Source: Pedobacter schmidteae | GTDB taxonomy: Bacteria; Bacteroidota; Bacteroidia; Sphingobacteriales; Sphingobacteriaceae | Direction of reading: 5' to 3' | Assembly: GCA_945906015.1 (NCBI GenBank) | Contig: CAMDQV010000120.1 | Location: forward strand, 1 to 6,413 | Length of the DNA stretch: 6,413 nucleotides | Part shown: positions 1-5,201 of the stretch, in pieces | Layout: each line of letters opens with the position of its first letter | How positions within the stretch are numbered: the stretch's first letter is position 1 | Notes under the pieces: generated by a model | Databases searched by the model: none | Told to the model about the DNA's origin: nothing | What the model saw: only the letters and a program-made list of their open reading frames with translations | Program-made: the position numbers and the translations under genes

Positions 1-221
1 CTCAACCTTAACCTTAACCTCACCCTCAACCTTAACCTTAACCTCAGCCTCACCCTCACCCTCAACCTCAACCTTAACCTCAGCCTCAACCTTAACCTCA
101 ACCTCAGTCTCAACCTCAACCTTAACCTCAACCTCAGTCTCAACCTCAACCTTAACCTTAACCTTAACCTCAGCCTCAACCTCAGCCTCAACCTCAACCT
201 CAGCCTCAACCTCAACCTCAA
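1..221. repeat. Hexamer tandem array (CTCAAC family) abutting the tviB start
   Basis: There are 36 complete hexamers plus five bases, in strict 6-bp phase from base 1 to base 221, and the array probably continues beyond the left edge. The variants are CTCAAC, CTTAAC, CTCAGC, CTCACC and CTCAGT. Only unit positions 3, 5 and 6 vary, and G occurs only at position 5, so the strand is almost G-free. The last unit, CTCAA, runs straight into the ATG at 222, leaving no normal leader. The 30-bp blocks at 91-120 and 121-150 are identical, which indicates recent expansion by whole blocks. No Bacteroidota-type promoter (TAnnTTTG) is visible inside, so any promoter must lie upstream or be atypical. The function is unknown. 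Confidence 0.95.
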
Positions 222-1469
222 ATGAAATCAATAGCTATCATCGGACTCGGATACGTTGGACTTCCCCTCGCTGTGGAGTTTGGCAAAAAACAAGCCACCC
301 TTGGTTTTGATATAAATACTTCACGTATTCAAGAACTGGAATCAGGATTTGATCGAACCATGGAGATTGAAAAGGATCATCTCCTCTCCTCCGCGCATCT
401 TTCCTTTTCTTGCGAAATTTCGGATTTAAAAAACTGTCAAATTTTTATTATTACCGTTCCTACCCCGGTAGATAGCAATAACCGCCCCGACCTTACCCCT
501 CTATACAAAGCAAGTGAAACGGTAGGCAAGGTTTTAAAAAAAGGAGACATTGTGATTTATGAATCCACAGTATACCCCGGAGTAACAGAAGAAGAGTGTG
601 TGCCTGTTTTGGAAAAAATTTCAGGGCTAAAATTCAATTCCGATTTCTATTGTGGGTATTCCCCCGAACGTATCAATCCTGGGGACAAGGAGCATACCGT
701 TACCAAAATATTAAAAGTCACTTCAGGCTCCACGCCTGAAATTGCCGAAGAAGTTGATCAATTATATAAATCCATCATTGTTGCTGGCACCCATAAAGCC
801 CCAAGTATAAAAGTAGCTGAAGCCGCCAAGGTAATAGAAAATTCGCAGCGCGATATAAACATTGCTTTTGTAAATGAATTGGCTAAGATATTTAATTTAA
901 TGGGTATTGATACCCACCAAGTTCTGGAAGCAGCGGGAACAAAATGGAATTTCCTGAAATTCCAACCCGGTTTGGTGGGTGGACATTGCATTGGAGTCGA
1001 TCCCTTTTACTTGGCCCAAAAAGCCCAGGAATTGGGCTACCATCCCGAAATAATTTTGGGAGGACGCAGGCTTAACGACAGCATGGGTTCCTATGTAGCC
1101 GAACAAGTGGTAAAGTTAATGGTGAAAAAAGATATTCCCGTTAAAAATGCCCAATGCCTTATCCTTGGCTTTACCTTTAAAGAAAACTGCCCGGATGTAA
1201 GAAATACACGCGTGATTGACATAATCAACGAACTTAAATCGTATTCCGTTGAACCCATCATTTACGACCCTTGGGCCAGTATCGAAGAAGTGAAACACGA
1301 ATACGGCATTGAAATACACAATACCTTGCCCGAAGGTAATTTTCAGGCTACCATATTGGCAGTAGCCCATAATGAATTTGCCCAATTATCAATTAATAAA
1401 ACGAATAATACAGTAATTTACGATGTCAAAGGAATACTTCCATTGGATAAAGTGGATGCGAGGCTTTAA
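222..1469 (+). CDS. tviB: UDP-N-acetylhexosamine 6-dehydrogenase, TviB/WbpO type
   Basis: This cytoplasmic nucleotide-sugar dehydrogenase oxidises C6 of UDP-GlcNAc (TviB) or UDP-GalNAc (WbpO) to the uronic acid with two NAD+, feeding capsule or O-antigen synthesis. The N-terminal Rossmann motif is GLGYVG (residues 8-13). The catalytic set of the UDP-glucose dehydrogenase superfamily is visible: K203 and N207 in the segment AAKVIENSQRD, and the nucleophile C256 in GGHCIGVDP. The stretches VPTPV, YESTVYPG, YSPERINPGD and GFTFKENCPDVRNTR are typical. The 415-residue length and the VDARL C-terminus resemble my recollection of Salmonella Vi-antigen TviB. The ATG at 222 is the only start that fits the fold, and an in-frame TAA lies upstream at 165-167. 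Its usual partner epimerase is 1.6 kb downstream, separated by a toxin-antitoxin-like module. Substrate choice between GlcNAc and GalNAc cannot be read from sequence. Confidence 0.95.
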   Translation: MKSIAIIGLGYVGLPLAVEFGKKQATLGFDINTSRIQELESGFDRTMEIEKDHLLSSAHLSFSCEISDLKNCQIFIITVPTPVDSNNRPDLTPLYKASETVGKVLKKGDIVIYESTVYPGVTEEECVPVLEKISGLKFNSDFYCGYSPERINPGDKEHTVTKILKVTSGSTPEIAEEVDQLYKSIIVAGTHKAPSIKVAEAAKVIENSQRDINIAFVNELAKIFNLMGIDTHQVLEAAGTKWNFLKFQPGLVGGHCIGVDPFYLAQKAQELGYHPEIILGGRRLNDSMGSYVAEQVVKLMVKKDIPVKNAQCLILGFTFKENCPDVRNTRVIDIINELKSYSVEPIIYDPWASIEEVKHEYGIEIHNTLPEGNFQATILAVAHNEFAQLSINKTNNTVIYDVKGILPLDKVDARL

Positions 1470-1478
1470 AAATATCAA

Positions 1479-1547
1479 TGTCATACCGACGTTAGGAGGT
1501 ATCTATTCAAAACTCTAAAAAAGATTTCTCCTATCGTCGAAATGACA
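1479..1547. repeat. 69-bp intergenic palindrome (REP/MITE-like), possible transcript-end hairpin
   Basis: Imperfect 20-bp arms at 1479-1498 and 1528-1547 (TGTCATnCCGACG..AGGAG and its complement) enclose a 29-bp centre, which adds a further ATCT/AGAT pairing. The element begins nine bases after the tviB stop codon. From memory, palindromes with GTCAT..CGACG arms and GAGAAATCT-like centres are frequent between genes in Bacteroidota genomes. That is recollection, not a search result. It could fold at the end of the tviB transcript, but no run of T follows, so a standard intrinsic terminator is not supported. Confidence 0.75.
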
Positions 1548-1550
1548 AAA

Positions 1551-1620
1551 CGCAACCTCAATCTTTAACTTTAGCTTTTCTACTTTATCCTTTCTACTTT
1601 AACCTTTTTTCCTCAACCTT
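1551..1620. repeat. Degenerate CT-rich array, left flank of the toxin module
   Basis: The region is a mix of two repeat types. There are two 13-bp copies of TTCTACTTTAwCC in 14-bp phase (1578-1590 and 1592-1604), flanked by hexamer-like pieces, CAACCTCAA near 1553 and CCTCAACCTT at 1611-1620. The final bases CCTT plus the following G create the TTG taken as the start of the next gene. The 14-mers are inverted relative to those at 2519-2555. Confidence 0.8.
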
Positions 1621-1906
1621 GCCTTTTCTTTCAAAACACCTCCCTGCTTCCTTATTCTGGGATGTTGACTTTTCAAAACTTGATTGGGATCTTCATGAAA
1701 AATTAATTGTGCAGCGAGTAATTGAAAGAGGAAGTATGAAAGCACTTGAGGAAATCATGGAAAGGTATGGAAAAGTACAGCTGACAGTAATCATTAAAAA
1801 AATAAAGCATTTAAGCAGGCGTGATATGGCTTTTGTGACTCTTTATTTTGGTATTGACATAAATGAACTTACATGTTATTCGAGGAAACTGTTGATCCAA
1901 AATTAG
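1619..1906 (+). CDS. Small DUF6922-like protein, putative antitoxin partner of AbiEii
   Basis: This is a 95-residue soluble protein with no signal peptide or membrane segment. FWDVDFSKLDWD (residues 13-24), then VIERGSMKALEEIMERYG, then a RRDMAFVTLYFGI region match my recollection of the DUF6922 family. Members are short proteins commonly encoded just upstream of AbiEii-type nucleotidyltransferases in Bacteroidota. The 34-bp overlap with the next gene implies translational coupling. An antitoxin role is inferred only from this position; the protein does not resemble the longer winged-helix AbiEi antitoxin. The TTG at 1619 is used because it retains the FWDVD motif, and the first in-frame ATG (residue 40, position 1736) would delete it. 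That TTG sits on the edge of a repeat array, so the true start is uncertain. Confidence 0.75.
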   Translation: MPFLSKHLPASLFWDVDFSKLDWDLHEKLIVQRVIERGSMKALEEIMERYGKVQLTVIIKKIKHLSRRDMAFVTLYFGIDINELTCYSRKLLIQN

Positions 1907-2511
1907 CTGAATTAACTCGTCAGCTATGTGTTTATCCTCCCCTAAGCAATTTTGTTTTGGTTGGTGGAACCGCATTATCCTTACAAATTGGTCATCGTAG
2001 AAGTATCGATATCGATCTTTTTTCCAACGAATCGTTCGAAGCAGAGAAAATGGCGAAGACTTTAATAAACGATTATGGTTTATTAGTAAACAACCGATTT
2101 ACAAACACTATTTTAGGAACCATAAATTCAATTAAAATTGATATACTTTCTCATCAATATAAATGGATTAGGCCATGGGTGGAGATGAAGGGTATTCGGA
2201 TGGCATCTTGCGAAGATATTGCTGCTATGAAACTAAATGCAATTACAGATAACGGAAGCCGACTTAAAGATTTTGTGGATATAGCCTTTCTTTCAAGTCA
2301 TTTTACCTTACAGCAAATGCTCGATTTTTTTGAAATGAAATATACAGGTAATAGTTCAATCATCGCCTTAAAATCCCTTTGTTATTTCGAAGATATTGAT
2401 TTTGATGTTGACATTAACTATCGCAATCATGCAATTTCATGGAAAACCATACAATCTAGAATTATAGATATGGTTCAAAATCCGCAAAAGAAATTTGGCG
2501 AAATAAAATAG
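1873..2511 (+). CDS. AbiEii/AbiGii-family nucleotidyltransferase toxin
   Basis: This 212-residue cytoplasmic protein belongs to the DNA polymerase beta-like nucleotidyltransferases of the AbiEii type, the toxin half of type IV abortive-infection/toxin-antitoxin systems. Characterised relatives (MenT) modify tRNA 3' ends; the target here is unknown. Active-site motifs appear intact: GGTAL (31-35) followed by the paired aspartates D46 and D48 in SIDIDLF, then KID at 88-90, K120 in DIAAMKLNAI, and RLKDFVDI (130-137). The gene starts inside the preceding DUF6922-like gene and stops just before an inverted repeat array. Length is within the range of short AbiEii proteins. It sits between two polysaccharide genes that normally act together, so it is likely accessory cargo or a stabilising module and not part of sugar metabolism. 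Confidence 0.9.
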   Translation: MLFEETVDPKLAELTRQLCVYPPLSNFVLVGGTALSLQIGHRRSIDIDLFSNESFEAEKMAKTLINDYGLLVNNRFTNTILGTINSIKIDILSHQYKWIRPWVEMKGIRMASCEDIAAMKLNAITDNGSRLKDFVDIAFLSSHFTLQQMLDFFEMKYTGNSSIIALKSLCYFEDIDFDVDINYRNHAISWKTIQSRIIDMVQNPQKKFGEIK

Positions 2512-2514
2512 ATT

Positions 2515-2575
2515 AGAAGGTTAAAGTAGAAGGGTTAAAGTAGAAAGGTTAAAGGAAGGAAAGGATAAAGGTTTT
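2515..2575. repeat. GA-rich array, right flank of the toxin module
   Basis: Two exact 13-bp copies of GGTTAAAGTAGAA (2519-2531 and 2533-2545) in 14-bp phase are followed by a partial GGTTAAAGG (2547-2555) and degenerate GGA/GGATAAAGG pieces. These are the reverse complement of the TTCTACTTTAACC copies at 1578-1604. The array starts four bases after the toxin stop codon. The toxin module is therefore enclosed by an inverted pair of short arrays. Confidence 0.85.
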
Positions 2576-2604
2576 GATGAGAATTTTTCAGTGTCTAACT
2601 TTTC

Positions 2605-2870
2605 ATCCGTCAGGCATCATCCGTCAGGGTGCGGTTGGTTTAGGCAAGTACATAATACAAGGATTCTTTTAATAAACATGAATTTGGAAGCTAGTCTTGA
2701 TTTTTCTGTTCCTATTATTAATCCGTCAGGTATCATCCGTCAGGGTGCGGCTGGTTTAGGCAAGTACATAATACAAGGATTCTTTTAATAAACATGAATT
2801 TGGAAGCTAGTCTTGATTTTTCTGTTCCGATTATTAATCCGACAGGCATCATCCGTAAGGGTGCGGCTGG
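2605..2870. repeat. 116-bp tandem repeat, about 2.3 copies, carrying a small ORF
   Basis: Copies lie at 2605-2720 and 2721-2836, with three differences in 116 bp, and a partial third copy at 2837-2870 has three differences from copy 2 in 34 bp. Each copy also holds an internal duplication of ATCCGTCAGG 14 bp apart (2605 and 2619 in copy 1). An open frame beginning MNLEASLDF starts at 2678 and at 2794. The first encodes 36 residues, spans the copy junction and ends at 2788, six bases before the next ATG. The third copy loses similarity after residues GAAG. I do not recognise the element or the peptide, and coding is unproven. Confidence 0.9.
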
Positions 2871-3083
2871 GATCCAACAAAAGAGCGAACTGCAAAATTT
2901 TCATTATATATTACCCTTTAAGGAATGCCCGAATAGTAAGTCGTATTGCATTACTAAAACATTTTTTCCAAAAAATTTTGAAGTTGGTTTTGTTGGTGCC
3001 TTTTTTTGTTTCTTTTTTGGGCAAGCAAAAAAGAAAAAGGAGAAAAATAGTACGACTTCTAATCATTTTAACTCACTTTAGAA
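2871..3083. other. Gene-free stretch upstream of the epimerase
   Basis: Together with the repeats from 2512, this makes about 570 bp without a convincing gene. The open frames running through it continue the 116-bp repeat frame into low-complexity sequence and end in lysine/asparagine-rich tails, so I do not call them. The stretch presumably holds the promoter of the epimerase, but I see no clear TAnnTTTG/TTG pair at a suitable distance. The only structure seen is the A/T-rich hairpin and its outer 8-bp inverted repeat, described separately. Confidence 0.6.
2938..3058. repeat. A/T-rich hairpin nested in an 8-bp inverted repeat
   Basis: An 11-bp perfect stem (TTTCTTTTTTG at 3009-3019, complement at 3026-3036) has a six-base loop and partly continues outward to CC/GG. 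Around it lies an exact 8-bp inverted repeat, AAGTCGTA at 2938-2945 and TACGACTT at 3051-3058. The hairpin resembles T-run/GGGCAAGC/A-run palindromes that I recall between Bacteroidota genes. It could be a small non-autonomous element or a structure in the epimerase leader. No T-run follows the stem, so it is not a clear terminator. Confidence 0.6.
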
Positions 3084-4034
3084 TTGAACATCTTAATAAC
3101 AGGCGGAGCAGGATTCATAGGGAGCAATATCGTTGAAACCCTTTTAAATATAGATAATATCACCAAAGTAGTAGTACTCGACAATCTAAGCACAGGTTTT
3201 GCAAAAAACATTCAACCATTTCTTACTAATCCTAAGTTCACCTTTATTAATGGGGATATTACGGATATAACAACTTGCAATAAGGCTTGTGTAGGAATTG
3301 ACGCAATATGTCACCAAGCTGCTTTGGGTAGCGTTCCCCGCAGCATCAATAATCCACTCGCCACCCATCAGGTAAACGTAGATGGTTTTTTTAATATGCT
3401 CGATGCGGCACGGCAAAATGGAATAAAACGTTTTGTGTATGCCTCTTCATCCAGTGTATATGGCGATGCCGACTATTCTCCAAAAGTGGAAGCTAAATTG
3501 GGAACGCCATTATCCCCTTATGCCGTTACCAAAAAAACGAATGAACTGTATGCCAATGTCTTTTATAAAACCTATGGTATGGAAGTCATTGGTTTAAGAT
3601 ATTTTAATGTTTTCGGACCCAAACAAGACCCAAACGGAGCCTACGCCGCCGTCATCCCATTGTTTTTTAAAGCCGCTTTAAATAATGAATCCCCTATTAT
3701 CAATGGAGATGGAAGCATCACCCGCGACTTTACCTACATCGACAATGTGGTTGATGTAAATATTTCTGCCTTAACCCTAACAAACAAAGAAGCTTTTGGA
3801 AAAGCATATAACGTGGCTTGCGGAAATACTACTACCCTTACTCAAATTTGGGAAACGATTAAAAAAATAACCCATAGCAGCGCCAATGCCATCTATGGAG
3901 AACAACGAAAAGGCGATATCCTTCAAAGCCTAGCCGATATAAGCCTGGCCAAAAAATATTTAAACTATTCTCCCTCCGTGGATGTAAATCAGGGATTGGA
4001 AAAAAGTTTGGAATGGTATAAAGAAAAAGGTTAA
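3084..4034 (+). CDS. tviC: UDP-HexNAc/HexNAcA 4-epimerase, TviC/WbpP type
   Basis: This extended short-chain dehydrogenase/reductase acts in the cytoplasm, epimerising C4 of UDP-GlcNAc (WbpP) or UDP-GlcNAcA (TviC); with the upstream dehydrogenase either order gives UDP-GalNAcA. The NAD-binding motif is GGAGFIG (residues 7-13). The catalytic serine lies in ASSSSVYG (120-127), with Y146 and K150 as the YxxxK pair. HQAALGSVPRSINNP and RYFNVFGPKQDPNGAYAAVIP are hallmarks of the WbpP/TviC subgroup and separate it from plain GalE. The start must be the TTG at 3084, because an in-frame TAA at 3069-3071 lies upstream and MNILITGG is the complete first strand. At 316 residues it is slightly short for the family, which often has an N-terminal extension. 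Its last glycine codon and stop (GGTTAA) are the first unit of a repeat array. Which substrate it prefers is not decided by sequence. Confidence 0.93.
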   Translation: MNILITGGAGFIGSNIVETLLNIDNITKVVVLDNLSTGFAKNIQPFLTNPKFTFINGDITDITTCNKACVGIDAICHQAALGSVPRSINNPLATHQVNVDGFFNMLDAARQNGIKRFVYASSSSVYGDADYSPKVEAKLGTPLSPYAVTKKTNELYANVFYKTYGMEVIGLRYFNVFGPKQDPNGAYAAVIPLFFKAALNNESPIINGDGSITRDFTYIDNVVDVNISALTLTNKEAFGKAYNVACGNTTTLTQIWETIKKITHSSANAIYGEQRKGDILQSLADISLAKKYLNYSPSVDVNQGLEKSLEWYKEKG

Positions 4035-4050
4035 GGTTAAGATTAAGGTT
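4029..4050. repeat. Short inverted hexamer array overlapping the epimerase stop
   Basis: The units GGTTAA, GGTTAA, GATTAA and GGTT are in 6-bp phase and are the reverse complement of the TTAACC-type hexamers seen at 1-221 and 4069-4146. The first unit supplies the terminal Gly codon and TAA stop of the epimerase. With the array beginning 18 bases downstream it can form an imperfect stem, around a small CCTTCGG hairpin at 4052-4058. It may act at the transcript end, though the A-run rather than a T-run argues against a standard intrinsic terminator on this strand. Confidence 0.8.
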
Positions 4051-4068
4051 GCCTTCGGAAGAAAAAAA

Positions 4069-4146
4069 CCTCAACCTCAGCCTCAACCTTAACCTCAACC
4101 TTAACCTCAACCTCAACCTTAACCTTAACCTCAACCTCAGCCTCAA
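4069..4146. repeat. Second hexamer array, 13 units, upstream of neuB
   Basis: There are exactly 13 hexamers in perfect phase, all CCTCAA, CCTTAA or CCTCAG, the same family as the array at 1-221. The array ends 22 bases before the neuB ATG. One reading frame through the array (Asn-Leu repeated) is open and continuous with neuB from a TTG at 4049. The extension is probably untranslated, because the family N-terminus begins at the ATG. Confidence 0.95.
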
Positions 4147-4168
4147 TACTTCATATATTATCATTACC

Positions 4169-5164
4169 ATGTTCATAATTGCCGAAATAGCACAAGCACA
4201 CGATGGTAGCTTAGGAATAGCCCACTCTTATATTGATGCATTGGCAGAAACAGGAATTAATGCAGTAAAATTCCAAACGCATATAGCCGAAGCCGAAAGC
4301 AGTGAATTTGAACCATTTCGCATAAAATTCAGTTATGAAGATAATACTCGTTTTGACTATTGGAAACGCATGGAATTTACACCTGAACAATGGGCAGCAT
4401 TAAAAAAACATTGTGAAGATAAGAACCTTGAATTTATTTCATCTCCCTTTAGTTGTGCCGCCGTTGATCTTTTAGAAAAATTAGAAGTAAAAAAGTATAA
4501 AATTGGAAGTGGTGAGGTCAACAACTTTTTAATGCTTGAAAAGATTGCCCAAACCGGCAAAGAAATAATCCTGTCCTCAGGAATGAGTTCATTAAATGAA
4601 TTGGATAATACAATTGACTTTATAAAACATTTTGGAAATAAACTCTCATTAATGCAATGCACAACAGCCTATCCAACTATTGCAGGACAATGGGGATTAA
4701 ATATGATTCCGGTGTTAAAAGAAAGATATCAATTACCAATTGGTTTTTCAGACCATAGTGGAGATATTTATGCCTCAATTGGTGCAACTACTTTGGGTGC
4801 TGAAATTTTAGAATTTCATGCAACTTTTGATAAAAACATGTTTGGGCCTGATGCAAAGGCGTCATTAACTATAGAACAGATAAAAAAGCTAGTCAAAGGG
4901 GTGAAAGCTATTGCCATTGATATGGAAACGGCCCCTAACAAAGAATCAAGTGAAAAATATTCTAATCTTAAAAAGATTTTTGAAAAATCCCTAGCTGTAA
5001 ATAAGGATTTAGAAAAAGGGCATATTCTTAATTTTAATGATCTGGAGGCAAAAAAGCCATCGGGACATGGGATTGCAGCAGCAGACTTCAAATCTGTTAT
5101 AGGCCGGAAACTTAATTCAAACTTAAGGAAGTGGGATTTTCTAAAAAATCATGATTTTGAATGA
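4169..5164 (+). CDS. neuB: NeuB-type nonulosonic (sialic-type) acid synthase
   Basis: This cytoplasmic enzyme condenses phosphoenolpyruvate with ManNAc or a related 6-deoxy sugar to give N-acetylneuraminate or a legionaminate-like acid. Its 331 residues comprise an N-terminal TIM barrel (about 1-265) and a C-terminal SAF/antifreeze-like domain (about 270-331, from SLAVNKDLEKG). Visible motifs are IIAEIAQAHDGS at the start, VKFQTH (33-38), ISSPFS, KIGSGEVNN, LSSGMS, QCTTAYPT, H196 in GFSDHSG, and H217 in EFHATFDKN. The 21-residue spacing between the two histidines equals that of the metal-binding pair in meningococcal NeuB. The ATG at 4169 is preferred over the TTG at 4049, since the intervening 40 residues are translated repeat. 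Tandem stops TGATAG end the gene, 37 bp before neuC, so the two are probably cotranscribed. Sequence does not fix the exact sugar (sialic, legionaminic or other). Confidence 0.93.
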   Translation: MFIIAEIAQAHDGSLGIAHSYIDALAETGINAVKFQTHIAEAESSEFEPFRIKFSYEDNTRFDYWKRMEFTPEQWAALKKHCEDKNLEFISSPFSCAAVDLLEKLEVKKYKIGSGEVNNFLMLEKIAQTGKEIILSSGMSSLNELDNTIDFIKHFGNKLSLMQCTTAYPTIAGQWGLNMIPVLKERYQLPIGFSDHSGDIYASIGATTLGAEILEFHATFDKNMFGPDAKASLTIEQIKKLVKGVKAIAIDMETAPNKESSEKYSNLKKIFEKSLAVNKDLEKGHILNFNDLEAKKPSGHGIAAADFKSVIGRKLNSNLRKWDFLKNHDFE

Positions 5165-5201
5165 TAGGAGTTTTTAAATCTAAAGTCTTTTGTAAAAATT
5201 A

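Noticed and set aside
1..221. CRISPR array or telomere
   Set aside because: There are no repeat-spacer units, only contiguous hexamers. The array is internal and flanked by an ordinary gene, with a mixed unit not matching a true telomere repeat.
758..1385. Minus-strand open frames inside tviB
   Set aside because: These are shadow frames of a gene with complete family motifs on the + strand.
2605..2870. CRISPR-like array from the 116-bp repeats
   Set aside because: Whole 116-bp units are repeated without unique spacers, and no cas genes are present.
3001..3045. Intrinsic terminator
   Set aside because: The stem is A/T-only near the loop and is followed by A-rich sequence, not a T-run, and no gene ends just upstream on either strand.
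2794..3081. 95-residue gene continuing from the third repeat copy
   Set aside because: After the repeat part the frame runs through low-complexity A/T sequence and ends in a Lys/Asn-rich tail; it is most likely chance.
2813..3136. 107-residue frame overlapping the epimerase start
   Set aside because: It overlaps the conserved Rossmann N-terminus of the epimerase in another frame, and its Lys/Arg-rich product resembles no family.
3859..4176. Minus-strand open frame with a long Leu-Arg repeat
   Set aside because: It is the reverse translation of the hexamer arrays joined to the antisense of the epimerase; it has no independent coding signal.
5162..5172. ATG at 5162 with a GGAG sequence just downstream (5167-5170) as a Shine-Dalgarno site for neuC
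   Set aside because: GGAG lies about 31 bases before the neuC ATG, too far to serve it, and the ATG at 5162 is out of frame with neuC.
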